Source: DASYYE01 sp035946955
GTDB lineage: Bacteria; Actinomycetota; Actinomycetes; Streptosporangiales; Streptosporangiaceae
Direction of reading: 5' to 3'
NCBI GenBank assembly: GCA_035946955.1
Contig: DASYYE010000561.1
Location: 1 to 40,499, forward strand
Length of the DNA: 40,499 bases
Shown here piece by piece: positions 24,409-33,926 of the stretch (positions within the stretch are counted from its first letter, which is position 1; each line of letters opens with the position of its first letter). A program made the position numbers and the translations under genes. The notes beneath the pieces were generated by a model. That model saw only the letters and a list, made by a program, of their open reading frames with translations. It was not told the origin of the DNA and ran no database searches.

Positions 24409-25881
24409 ATGGCTGAGCTGAAGCAGTTCCGGCTCCCGGACGTAGGTGAGGGGCTCACCGAGGCGGACATCGTGACGTGGCGTGTGAAGCCCGGGGATTC
24501 TGTTTCGATTAACCAGGTGATCGTGGAAATCGAGACGGCTAAGTCGCTCGTGGAGTTGCCTTGTCCTTTCGAGGGGGTCGTGACTCAGGTTCTGGTCTCT
24601 GAGGGGGAGACCGTGGACGTGGGGGTGCCGATCATTGAGGTCGACGTCTCTTCAGGGGCTGCGGACGGTGGGGCCGGCGCGGCTGGTGAGGGGCCTCAGG
24701 CGGGCAAAACGCCGGCGGCCCCTCACCAGCCGGCCAGCCCTGGCACACCAGCGGGTGAGTCGGCACGTGCGGCTGACCTTGTGCCGCCGCCTCCCGCTGA
24801 GGGGGCTGTCGAGCCTGGGGTCCATGGGAGCCCGGCGCCTAAGGCTGAGCGGCAGGCTGTGCTGGTCGGATATGGCGTGAAGCTGGGACCGACTACTCGG
24901 CGGGCACGGAAAGGGGCAGGCGGCAATGGCCACTCCCGCCCCAATAGCCCCGCCTTCACGGACCGACCCACCAGCACATCCGCCCCCGATGCGCGGCCGG
25001 CCGCTAAGCCACCGGTGCGGAAGCTGGCCAAGGATCTGGGGGTAGACCTGGCAGCTCTGACCGGCACAGGGCCGAACGGGGTCATCACGCGGGATGACGT
25101 GCGGGCGGCGTTGGCTTCGTCGGCCGTCCCTGGCACCGTTTCCCGGGCCGTGGTTGCTGGGGGCGAGGAGCGGATTGCTATTCGGGGGGTGCGGAAGCAT
25201 ACGGCGGCGGCGGTTTCTTCGTCGGCGTTTACGGCGCCGCATGTGACTGAGTTCCTGCAGGTGGATGTCACGGAGACGATGCGGGCAGCGGCGCGGGTCT
25301 CCGGGCTGCCTGAGTTTGGGGGGGTGCGGGTTTCTCCGTTGGTGTTCGTGGCGCGGGCGCTGGTGCTGGCGGTGGGGCGGCATCCGATGATCAACTCGTC
25401 GTGGGATGAGGCGGCGCAGGAGATCGTGCTGAAGCACTACGTGAACCTGGGGATCGCGGCGGCGACGAACCGCGGGCTGCTCGTGCCGAACATCAAGGAC
25501 GCGCACACGCTGTCGCTGCCTGGGCTGGCGCGGGCACTCGCGGACCTGGCGGCCACGGCGCGCGACGGCAAGACCCAGCCCGCTGACCTGGCAGGGGGCA
25601 CCATCACGATCTCGAACGTGGGAGTGTTCGGGGTGGATACCGGGACGCCGATCCTTACCCCCGGTGAGGCGGCGATCCTGGCGCTGGGCCAGGTGAAGGA
25701 GGCACCCTGGGTGCATGAGGGGGCCTTGGCGGTTCGGCAGGTGACGACGCTTGCGCTGTCATTCGACCACCGGATCGTCGACGGCGACCTCGGCTCCGCG
25801 GTGCTGCGTGACGTCGGGGCGATGCTCACTGACCCACTGGTGATGCTCGCCTGGGACCAGCCGGGCCAGCAGCCCGGTTAG
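24409..25881 (+). CDS. Dihydrolipoamide acyltransferase (E2) of 2-oxoacid dehydrogenase complex
   Basis: A 490-residue E2 protein. The single lipoyl domain spans residues 1-80, with the lipoylated lysine in E-I-E-T-A-K-S (residue 45). A long Ala/Pro linker leads to the E1/E3-binding domain around residues 200-235 (V-R-K-L-A-K-D-L-G-V-D-L, then G-P-N-G-V-I-T-R-D-D-V). The catalytic acyltransferase domain ends with S-F-D-H-R-I-V-D-G-D, containing the catalytic HxxxDG. It forms the core of the complex and transfers the acyl group to CoA. It starts 13 bases after pdhB. No E3 (lipoamide dehydrogenase) gene follows, so E3 must be encoded elsewhere. Confidence 0.95.
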   Translation: MAELKQFRLPDVGEGLTEADIVTWRVKPGDSVSINQVIVEIETAKSLVELPCPFEGVVTQVLVSEGETVDVGVPIIEVDVSSGAADGGAGAAGEGPQAGKTPAAPHQPASPGTPAGESARAADLVPPPPAEGAVEPGVHGSPAPKAERQAVLVGYGVKLGPTTRRARKGAGGNGHSRPNSPAFTDRPTSTSAPDARPAAKPPVRKLAKDLGVDLAALTGTGPNGVITRDDVRAALASSAVPGTVSRAVVAGGEERIAIRGVRKHTAAAVSSSAFTAPHVTEFLQVDVTETMRAAARVSGLPEFGGVRVSPLVFVARALVLAVGRHPMINSSWDEAAQEIVLKHYVNLGIAAATNRGLLVPNIKDAHTLSLPGLARALADLAATARDGKTQPADLAGGTITISNVGVFGVDTGTPILTPGEAAILALGQVKEAPWVHEGALAVRQVTTLALSFDHRIVDGDLGSAVLRDVGAMLTDPLVMLAWDQPGQQPG

Positions 25882-25915
25882 CTGACCGGCCCAGCCACCG
25901 GAGTTGAGGAGGCAT

Positions 25916-26209
25916 ATGTTCCGCCACATGGTGGTGTTCACTTGGACGGGCTCACAGACCGGCGCCCAGGTGCGGGCGCTGGATGAGGAGCTGGCCAAGC
26001 TGCCGACAGCGATCGGGGAGATCCGCGCCTACCAGTTCGGGCCTGACGCGGGCATCAACCCGAACAACTGTGACTTCGCCGTCGTGGCTGACTTCGACGA
26101 CGCTGCAGGCTACCTCGTCTACCGCGACCACCCGGCACACCGCAAGGTCATCGAGAACTACGTGAACCCGATCGTCGCCGCCCGCCACGCGGTCCAGTAC
26201 GAGTACTAG
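25916..26209 (+). CDS. Dabb-domain (stress-responsive alpha/beta-barrel) protein
   Basis: A 97-residue protein with the Dabb ferredoxin-like dimeric fold signature: F-R-H-M-V-V-F-T-W at the start, Y-Q-F-G-P-D-A-G in the middle and V-V-A-D-F-D-D, then Y-R-D-H-P-A-H near residue 70. The start ATG 25916 follows GAGGAGG at normal spacing; the TTG at 25904 lies inside that ribosome-binding site. Family members range from stress proteins to small cyclases and heme-associated enzymes, so no reaction can be assigned. It follows the E2 gene by 34 bases and likely belongs to the same transcript, which ends at the large palindrome just downstream. Confidence 0.88.
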   Translation: MFRHMVVFTWTGSQTGAQVRALDEELAKLPTAIGEIRAYQFGPDAGINPNNCDFAVVADFDDAAGYLVYRDHPAHRKVIENYVNPIVAARHAVQYEY

Positions 26210-26212
26210 AGC

Positions 26213-26283
26213 AGTGGTTTCCATGATCCTGTAAGAATTTCAGTCACAGTGACTGAAAAGTCTTCAGGATCATGGAAACCACT
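26213..26283. repeat. 71-bp long palindrome between convergent genes (possible bidirectional terminator or small mobile repeat)
   Basis: AGTGGTTTCCATGATCCTG (26213-26231) is repeated exactly inverted at 26265-26283. Inside it TTTCAGTCAC (26238-26247) and GTGACTGAAA (26249-26258) form a second perfect stem with a one-base loop. The whole could fold into a nearly continuous hairpin. It begins three bases after the Dabb stop and covers the stop codon of the convergent WD40 gene. A related half occurs at 37979-38007. Confidence 0.85.
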
Positions 26284-28748
26284 AGCCCCGGCCCCCGCGG
26301 GGGGACTGGAGCAGTGACGGGTCGGGCTCGATGACGGACAGGCCGTCGTCGTCGCCGACCGCCAGCAGCAGGCCGGTCATGGCAAGCGACAGGACGGTGA
26401 CCCGGCGGCGGAGCGTCATAACGCAGCGCCCGGCCGCCACGTCCCAGACACGGATCGTCTTGTCGCCGCCACCGGAGGCCAGCAGGGGCCTCCCGTCCGG
26501 GGCGGCGCCGAACGCGACGCTGGCCACCCAGCCGGTGTGGCCAGCCAGCGGCTTGCCAACGGGTGTCCCGGTCAGCGGGTCCCACACACGCACCGTCGTA
26601 TCGTCGCTGGCCGACGCCAGCAGCAGCCGGCCTTTCGGCGTGGCGCCGAACGCGACCGCGCGGACCGCGTCGGCGTGGCCGGTCAACGGCCTGCCGATAG
26701 GGTCACCAGTCAGCGGGTCCCAGACACGCACGGTGCAGTCACCGCCGCCGGACGCCAGCAGCAACCGTCCCCCGCCCGCCTGCCCATCTCCCTTCACGGT
26801 GCCGAACGCGACCGAGTCCACCCATCCGGTGTGGCCAGCCAGTGGCTTGCTGCCGGCTGCGAACGGGTCCCACAGGAGGACCATCTGGTCATCACCGGCC
26901 GAGGCGAGCAGGAGCCCGTCCGGGGCGGTGCCGAACGCCACCGAGCGCACCTGGCCGGTGTGACCCACCAGTGGCCCGGTGACGGGTGTCCCGGTCAGCG
27001 GATCCCAGACGCCCACCGTCTTGTCGCTGCAGGCGGCCAGCACCAGGCGGCCACCCGGGCCGGTACCCGAACGCGACCGAGCCCACCGGGTCCGTGAACC
27101 CTGTGGCGACCTCACCGGCTGGCGTGCCCGCGAGCGGATTCCATAGCCGGACGGTCTCATCCGTGCTGGCGGAGGCGAGTATCAGCCCCCGCCCGGGGAC
27201 ATCGGTGAAAGCCACGGAGGTCGCGCAGGCCGGGTGCCGGGCGGTTGGCCGGGCGGCGTGGGCGGCGGCGAGCGCATCCCAGACGATGACATCCTTGCCG
27301 CTGGACGATGCCAGCAGCAGGCGCTGGTGCGGCGTGGTTGCGAAGTCGAGCGCGTACGCCGGGCCCGCCAGTGTCTCGAGCGGCTCACCGACCGGCGTAC
27401 CGCCCACCGCGTCAAACAGCCACACCCCCCGGTCCCGGCCGGTCACCGCGAGGAGGAACTGCCCGTCCGGGGCGGTCCCGAACGCCACCGCGCCCACGTA
27501 GGTGGCGGGCACCGACAAGAACCCGCCGACGAAGGCACGGGAGCACGGGTCATACAGGCGCACGATGCCGTTGCGGTGGCCGGTCGCGAGCAGCAGCCGT
27601 CCATCGGGGCCCGTGGCGGAGGCAATCACGAGTAGGTCCAGGCCCTCGAAGGGGTCGCCGGCCTGCGACCGGCCGGCCGGCGACCGGCTGACCGGCACCT
27701 CGATGGCGTCGCCGGCCTGCGACCGGGTGAGCAGATCCCAGATGCGGATGGTGTTGTCCCAGCCAGCCGAGGCCAGGAATGGGCGGCCGTCCGGTGCGGT
27801 GGCGAACGTGACCGCCCACACCAGTCCGGTGTGGCCGGTGAGCGGCTCGCCGACCGCAGTGCAGGTGAGGGGATCCCAGAGCCGGAGGGTCATGTCCTCG
27901 CTGGCGGACGCGAGCAGCCAGCGCCCATCCGGGCCCGTGCCAAAGGCCACCATGTACACCGCACCGGTGTGGCCTGCCATTGGCTCGCCGAACGGCTCGC
28001 CAGCCACCGGGTCCCACAGCCGGATCGTGCGGTCCTTGCCACAGGATGCGAACAGCAGCCGGCCGTCCGGGGTGGTCCCTGACGTCACCCAGTAGATCTC
28101 GTCGCTGTGGCCGGTGAGCGGCTCACCGGCCGGCATGCCGGTGAGCGGGTCCCAGAGCCGCACCGTCCGGTCATCGCCACAGGAGGCGAGCAACTGCCGG
28201 CCGCCCCCTCCTGCCTCCCCGCCCCCCTCCGGTGTGCCGAACGCCACGGCACCGACAAGGGCGGTGTGACCTTGCAGGGTCAGCAGCGCGTCGTCGCGGC
28301 GCACGGCCGCCAGGTGGGTGCGGTACAGCGGCCGGATCCCAGCGCCCGCCACCAGCGGCGCGCCAGTCAGCGCCTGGGTGGCCTCGGCGAGGTAGGCGGC
28401 GTTGGTGTTGGCATCGTCTCCGAGCAGTGGGCGGATGCGGCGGTAGGCACGTACGGCGTCGTATACACGTGGGCCTGCCGCCCACAGGAGCGGGCTCAGC
28501 ACCTCCGGGTTGGCCGCCGCGAGGAACCCAGGCTCGGTGATCAGGGCGGCGAGGGTCTCCGGGCCACTGCCGACGGCCTGCTCGGTCACCCGGGCGATGA
28601 GGCCAGGGTCGGTGGCTGGCCAGTCACGGCCGTCTGGGCCGGTGGGCACGGCGTTCAGCAGGTCACCGTCCGTGGCCACAGGCTGGACACGGCGCCTGGC
28701 CTCACGTGTCCGCAGCCAGTGCCCTACGCCAGTTCCTCCGGTAGCCAT
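26282..28748 (-). pseudogene. WD40 double-propeller protein A, interrupted by a +1 frameshift
   Basis: With one base ignored, this would be an 821-residue protein: a helical N-terminal domain of about 150 residues (L-R-T-R-E-A-R-R-R, then P-L-L-W-A-A-G-P-R-V-Y-D-A-V-R-A-Y-R-R), then 14 WD repeats ending in D-D-D-G-L-S-V-I-E-P-D. Repeats carry the L-x-G-H-T ... V-R-V-W-D-P-L-T-G pattern. In blade 9 the sequence T-T-C-G-G-G-T-A-C-C (27066-27068 on the plus strand is CCC) has one G more than paralogue B, moving translation out of frame. Uncorrected, the product is about 618 residues and ends at 26892. The start ATG 28748 lies eight bases after the stop of gene B, so translation is probably coupled. 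A 54-base in-frame duplication inserts extra residues between blades 4 and 5. Confidence 0.8.
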
Positions 28749-28756
28749 CCTTAGGT

Positions 28757-31144
28757 TTATTTCCCCTCCGGGGCCGCACGAGACGCTGCTCTCCTGGTGG
28801 CCGCCGCATCTGGCTCGATGACGGACAGGCCGTCGTCGTCGCCGATGGCGAGCAGCATGCCGTCCATGGCGAGTGAAAGGACGGTGACCCGGCGGCGGAT
28901 GGTCACAAGGCAACGTCCTGCCGCCACGTCCCAGACGCGGACGGTCTTGTCGCCGCCGCCGGAGGCCAGCAGCGGCCGCCCGTCCGGGGCGGCGCCGAAC
29001 GCAACACTGGCTACCCACCTGGTGTGGCCAGCCAGTAGCTTGCCAACGGGTGTCCCGGTCAGCGGGTCCCAAACCCGCACCGTGGTGTCGTCACTGCCGG
29101 AAGCCAGCAGCAGCCGTCCCTTGGGTGTGGTGCCGAACGCGACCGCGCGGACCGGATCGGCGTGACCGGTCAATGGCTCGCCAACCGCCTCGCCGGTCAG
29201 CGGGTCCCAGACACGCACGGTGCAGTCACCGCCGCCGGAGGCCAGCAGCAGCCGCCCGTCGGAGGCCGTGCCGAACGCCACCGAGTCCACCCAGCCGGTG
29301 TGGCCAGCCAGTGGCTTGCTGCCTGTCCCTGCGGCGAGCGGGTCCCACAGGAGGACCATCCGGTCGTCACCGGCCGAGGCGAGCACCAGCCCGCCAGGGC
29401 AGACGCCGAACGCCACGGAGCGCACCTGGCCGTTGTGACCCACCAGTCGCTCGGTGACTGGTGTCCTGGTCAGCGAGTCCCAGACACCTACTGTCTTGCC
29501 GCTGCAGGCGGCCAGTACGAGACGGCCCCCCGGGCCCGTGCCGAACGCCACCGAGCCCACCGGGTCTGCGAACCCGGTGGCCAGCTCACCGGCTGGCATG
29601 CCCGCGAGCGGATCCCACAGCCGCACGGTCTCGTCTGTGCTGCCGGAGGCGAGGAGCAGCCCTTGCCCAGGGACATTGGTGAACGCCACAGAGGTCGCGC
29701 ATGCCGGGTGCACGGCCCTTGGCCGGAGGGCCAGAGCGGCGGCGAGCGCATCCCACACGACAACGTCCTTGCCGCTGCCAGAGGCCAGCAGCAGGCGCTG
29801 ATCCGGCGTGGTCCCGAAATCGAGTGGGTACGCATCGCCCACCACTGGCTCGAGGATCTCACCGACCGGGTCGCCGCTGCGGGGGTCGAACAGCGTCACC
29901 CCCCGGCCCTCGCTGGTGACCGCGAGAAGGAACTGCCTACTGGGGGAGGTTCCGAACGCCACTGCCCCCACTGTGGCGGGGACCGGCATTGGGCCACTGA
30001 CCAGGGCGCGGGTGAACGGGTCATACACTCGCGCGGTACCGTCGAGGTTGCCTGTCGCGATCAGCAACTGCCCGTCTGGGCCCAGGGCGGAAGCAAGCAC
30101 GCGTAGCCCCGGCTCCTGGAGGGCTTCGCCGGCCTGCGACTGGGTCACCAGGTCCCAGATGCGGACCGTATCGTCAAAGCCCGCAGAGGCGAGCAATGGG
30201 CGTCCGTCCTGCCCAGTGCTGAATGTGACCGCCCAGGCCTGCTCGGTGTGGCCGGTGAGCGGCACGCCGACCGCCGAGCCGGTCAGCGGGTCCCACAGCC
30301 GCAACGTCTTGTCCTCGCTGACCGAGGCGAGCAGCCAGCGCCCATCCGGGGCTGTCCCGAAGGCCACCATGTACACCGCACCGGTGTGGCCTGCCATTGG
30401 CTCGCCGAACGGCTCGCCAGCCACCGGGTCCCACAGCCGGATCGTGCGGTCCTTGCCACAGGATGCGAGCAGCAGCCGCCCGTCGGGGGTGGTCCCGAAC
30501 GTCACCCAGTAGATCTCGTCGGTGTGGCCGGTGAGCGGCTCACCGAGCGAAGTGCCAGTGAGCGGGTCCCAGACCCGCACAGTCCGGTCGTCGCCAGAGG
30601 AGGCGAGCAGCAGCAGCCCGTCCGGCGTGGTGCCGAACATGACTGTGCCCACCAAGGCGGCGTGGCCGGACAGGGTGAGGAGTGTGTCGTCGCGGCGCAC
30701 CGCTGCCAGGTGGGTGCGGTATAGCGGCCGTATCCCGGCACCCGCCACGAGCTGCGCGCCGGTCAGCGCCCGGGTGGCCTCGGCGAGGTAGGCGGTATTG
30801 GTGCCGGCATCCTCGCCCAGCAATGGGCGGATCCGGCGGTAGGCGCGTATGGCGTCGTATGCCCCGGGGCCTGCCTGCCACAGAAGCGGGCTCAGGATGG
30901 CAGGATCGACGGCTGCGAGAAAGCCGGGCTCGGTGACCAGGGCCGCGAAAGCCTCCGGCCCGGAGGCGGCAGTCTGCTCGGTCAGCCGGGCGAGCAGGCC
31001 AGGGCTGGCGGCTGGCCAGTTACGGCCGCCCGGGCCGGTGGGCACGGCGCCAAACAGGTCACTGTCAGCAGGCACAGCTTCCTCACGGCGCCTGGCCTCA
31101 CGCTTCCGCAGCCAGCGCCCCACACCACTTCCTCGGGTGGCCAC
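28757..31144 (-). CDS. WD40 double-propeller protein B (intact)
   Basis: A 795-residue protein without signal peptide or membrane helix. The basic start G-R-W-L-R-K-R-E-A-R-R-R is followed by a helical domain of about 130 residues: F-A-A-L-V-T-E-P-G-F-L-A-A-V-D, then A-Y-D-A-I-R-A-Y-R-R-I-R-P-L-L-G-E-D, then P-L-Y-R-T-H-L-A-A-V-R-R-D-D. Next come 14 WD repeats, sufficient for two seven-bladed propellers. The last, degenerate repeat ends with G-D-D-D-G-L-S-V-I-E-P-D. WD propellers are protein-interaction platforms; no catalytic domain is visible. The start is GTG 31144 by comparison with genes A and D; ATG/GTG codons further upstream lie in unconserved sequence. It sits between genes C (64 bases upstream) and A. 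Confidence 0.88.
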   Translation of the reverse strand: MATRGSGVGRWLRKREARRREEAVPADSDLFGAVPTGPGGRNWPAASPGLLARLTEQTAASGPEAFAALVTEPGFLAAVDPAILSPLLWQAGPGAYDAIRAYRRIRPLLGEDAGTNTAYLAEATRALTGAQLVAGAGIRPLYRTHLAAVRRDDTLLTLSGHAALVGTVMFGTTPDGLLLLASSGDDRTVRVWDPLTGTSLGEPLTGHTDEIYWVTFGTTPDGRLLLASCGKDRTIRLWDPVAGEPFGEPMAGHTGAVYMVAFGTAPDGRWLLASVSEDKTLRLWDPLTGSAVGVPLTGHTEQAWAVTFSTGQDGRPLLASAGFDDTVRIWDLVTQSQAGEALQEPGLRVLASALGPDGQLLIATGNLDGTARVYDPFTRALVSGPMPVPATVGAVAFGTSPSRQFLLAVTSEGRGVTLFDPRSGDPVGEILEPVVGDAYPLDFGTTPDQRLLLASGSGKDVVVWDALAAALALRPRAVHPACATSVAFTNVPGQGLLLASGSTDETVRLWDPLAGMPAGELATGFADPVGSVAFGTGPGGRLVLAACSGKTVGVWDSLTRTPVTERLVGHNGQVRSVAFGVCPGGLVLASAGDDRMVLLWDPLAAGTGSKPLAGHTGWVDSVAFGTASDGRLLLASGGGDCTVRVWDPLTGEAVGEPLTGHADPVRAVAFGTTPKGRLLLASGSDDTTVRVWDPLTGTPVGKLLAGHTRWVASVAFGAAPDGRPLLASGGGDKTVRVWDVAAGRCLVTIRRRVTVLSLAMDGMLLAIGDDDGLSVIEPDAAATRRAASRAAPEGK

Positions 31145-31208
31145 GCTACGGCCTGTCTCCCCTCCAGGGTCGCACGGTGTATCTCCGGAGTCAGTGCCCT
31201 GCAAACGT

Positions 31209-33393
31209 TCACCAGTTGATCGGCGGCCGCAACTGGTCAGACGCCGGGTCCGCCCGGACTGTTACAGCGGCAGACTTGGCGCTGCCTGGGGCCGTCACCG
31301 CGGCCGTGGGCACAGGGCATGCCGTCTGCGTCGCCGCCACGTCTGGCTCGATGACAGACAGGCCGTCGTCGTCGCCGATGGCGAGGACCGTGCCCGCCAT
31401 GGCCAGCGAGCGGACGGTGCTGCGGCGGTGGACCGTAGCCAGGCAGTGCCGCGTCGCCACGTCCCAGACCCGCACCGTCTTGTCGCCGCCGCCGGAGGCC
31501 AGGAGCAGCCGCCCGCTGGGGGCCACGCCGAACGCGACCGAGTCCACCCAGCCGGTATGGCCAGTCAGCGCCTGACCCGCCAGCGCACCTGTGAGCGGTT
31601 CCCAGACCTGGACGGTGCGGTCGTCGCCGCCGGAGGCCAGCAACAGCCGCCCGCCGGATGCCCTGCCGAAGGCCAGCGAACGCACCCGGACCGTGTGCCC
31701 TGCGAGCGGCTTCGTTACCGGTGCGCCGGTGAATGGATCCCACACCCGCACGGTGTTGCCGCCGCTGCTGACAGCCAGCAGCAGCCGTCCCCCACCCGTC
31801 TCCCCATCCCCGGCCGCTGTGCCGAACGCCACCGTGTCCACCCCGCCTGTGAATCCGGTGAGCGGCTGCGCGGCTGGTGTGCCGGTGCCGGGATCCCACA
31901 CCCGCACCGACTCATCGGCGCTGCCCGAGACAACCAGCGGCCCCCGCCCGGGCGCTGTGGCGAACGCCACGGACGTCACGCAGGCCGTGTGGCCATCAGG
32001 CGGCCTGACCCCCTTGGGCAGCGGCCAGCGGATCCCAGACGAGGACGGCTTTGGCGGAGCTGGAGGCCAGCAGCAGCCGTCCTTCACCCGCCTGCCCACT
32101 CCCCGTCGCTGTGCCGAACGCTAGCGAGTAGCCATACCCCGTGTGGCCGTCCAGAGGCCCACCGACCGGGGTGCCGGTCAGTGGCTCCCACAGGCGTATC
32201 GACTCGTCCAAGCCTGAGGAGGCGAGGAGGAACTGCCCGTCCGGGGAGGTCGCGAACGCCACCAGGCCCACCCGGTCCAGGTGAGCGGCGAGCGGCCCGC
32301 AGACCACGGTGCGGGTGAGCACATCCCAGACCCGGACCTTCCCCTCACGGGTCCCGGTCGCGAGCAATACCCTGCCGTCCGGGGCTGTACCGGTGGCCAT
32401 GACCATGGCCAGGTGTTCGGTCAGCGGGTCGCCGGCTTCTGCCCGGGTGAGCGGATCCCAGAACCGGATCGTGTCGTCGAAACTGGACGTGACGAGCAGC
32501 AGCCGCCCGCCCACCCTGACAAACGCGAGCGACCACACCTCATGCCCGTGGCCGGTGAGCGGATAACCAACCGCCTCGCCGGTGAGCGGATCCCACAGCC
32601 TGACTGTCCGGTCGGCGCCACCTGACGCGAGCAGCCAGCGCCCCTCACCCGCCTCCCCCGTCACGGTGCCGAACGCGACCATGTTCACGCCACCCGTGTG
32701 GCCGGTGAGCGGTCCACCAAGCGGTGCGCCAGTCAGTGGGTCCCACAGCCGCACCGTTTCGTCGCCTCCGCAGGAAGCGAGGAAGAACCGCCCGTCGGGG
32801 GAGCTGCCGAACTCCACCCAGAAGACGTGCCCGGTGTGGCCGGTCAGCGGCACGCCGACCGGGCTGCCGGCAACCGGGTCCCACAGCCGCACCGTGTGGT
32901 CATCAGCACAGGAGGCGAGCAGCAGCCGCCCGTCCGGGGCGGTACCGAATGCCACGGCCCCTACCAAAGCGGTGTGGCCGGTCAGCGTCAGCAGGGTGTT
33001 GTCGCGGCGCACCGATGCCAGCCGGGTCCGGTACATCGGCCGGACCCCCTGGCCCAGGGGCAGTGGCGACCCTGTCAGCGCCCGGGCAGCCTCGCCGAGA
33101 TAGGCCGCGTTGGCGTTGGCGTCGGCGCCGAGCAGGGGGCGGACTCGCCGGTACACGCGCACTGCGTCGTAGGCCTGCGGGCCGGCTGCCCACAGCAAGG
33201 CGCACAGCGTCTCAGGGTCAGCGGCCGCGAGGAAGCCGGGCTCGCCCAGCAGCTGGGCAAACACCTCCGGGCCAGCACTGACCGCCTGCGCCAGTCTGTG
33301 ACCTGGGTCTTGCGGGTCTGTGGACTCGCCGGGGCCAGCGACCGCAGCCGTCGGCCGGCGACCATCCCCGTGCCCGAGCAGCCAGCGCCTCAC
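31209..33393 (-). pseudogene. WD40 propeller protein C, +1 frameshift after blade 7
   Basis: If one G is removed from a run of five (minus-strand C-A-A-G-G-G-G-G-T-C-A-G-G near 32005-32015), this gene encodes about 727 residues. It has a short N-terminus R-R-W-L-L-G-H, the helical domain (A-Y-D-A-V-R-V-Y-R-R-V-R-P-L-L-G-A-D) and 12 WD repeats ending in D-D-D-G-L-S-V-I-E-P-D plus a 30-residue tail. As written, translation stops at 31996 after 465 residues, exactly one complete set of seven blades. The start is GTG 33393 with GGAGG eight bases upstream, overlapping the stop of the maturase remnant in GTGA. It is the most diverged of the four copies. Confidence 0.8.
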
Positions 33394-33926
33394 GCCCCAC
33401 CCTCCTGCGGCCGGCCTCTGCCCTGAGGGATTCTCTTGGTCTCAGATTCGCAGATTGTTTCCCGATCGTCATGCTGGTCCGGTGTGAGCAGGTGCTCCCT
33501 GCAGAGCGGGCACCGCCCGGCCTGCCTGGCGAGCAGGCGCAGGGTGTACTCGTCGAGAGAGGGCTTGGTCCTGCGCCGCCGGTCGGCCCAGTACTGCCCA
33601 AGGGCGGGGTCATCGGGGGATGCCGCGCCTTTGACCATGACATGCCGGATGACCGGGGCCCAGGAGAACTTCAGCAGGTAGGCGCTGCTGCGGCGGTCAC
33701 CGAAGACCCACCTGTCGTTCCTGAACCTGTTGAACTTGCCGAAGTACCTGCTGACAACCCAGTGCTTCGGCTTGCCCCCGGTGGCCCCATGTTGCCCACT
33801 TGTAAGTGAGCTTCCACAGGTAGCTGTCCAGGGCATGGAACGTCCTGGACGACACCACCGTCCGGTAGTGGGCAGCCCAGCCCCGGATGATGGGGTTGAG
33901 CGTGGCGAGGACCGCTGCCGCGGCTC
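33390..33926 (-). pseudogene. Group II intron maturase remnant (X domain and start of HNH), frameshifted
   Basis: The minus strand encodes the C-terminal third of a group II intron reverse transcriptase/maturase in two frames. The first part (from about 33926 to 33785) reads L-N-P-I-I-R-G-W-A-A-H-Y-R, then L-W-K-L-T-Y-K-W-A-T-W-G-H. The second reads G-K-P-K-H-W-V-V-S-R-Y-F-G-K-F-N, then R-W-V-F-G-D-R-R-S-S-A-Y-L-L-K-F, then M-V-K-G-A-A-S-P-D-D-P-A-L, then Q-A-G-R-C-P-L-C-R-E-H-L-L, the first zinc pair of the HNH domain. A net extra base at C-A-C-C-G-G-G-G-G-C separates them. The reverse-transcriptase domain is absent, and after L-L-T-P-D-Q the HNH is lost. It abuts the flavoprotein stop and couples to WD40 gene C. 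Confidence 0.85.

Noticed and set aside
28749..29072. Upstream extension of WD40 A into gene B
   Set aside because: The extra residues are the out-of-frame reading of gene B; by comparison with B and D the family starts at the M/V-A-T-x-G position.
26282..33393. Regularly spaced similar sequences that could be mistaken for a CRISPR or minisatellite array
   Set aside because: The period is about 130-150 bases and the repeats are coding, degenerate WD40 blades in frame; there are no identical short repeats with unique spacers.
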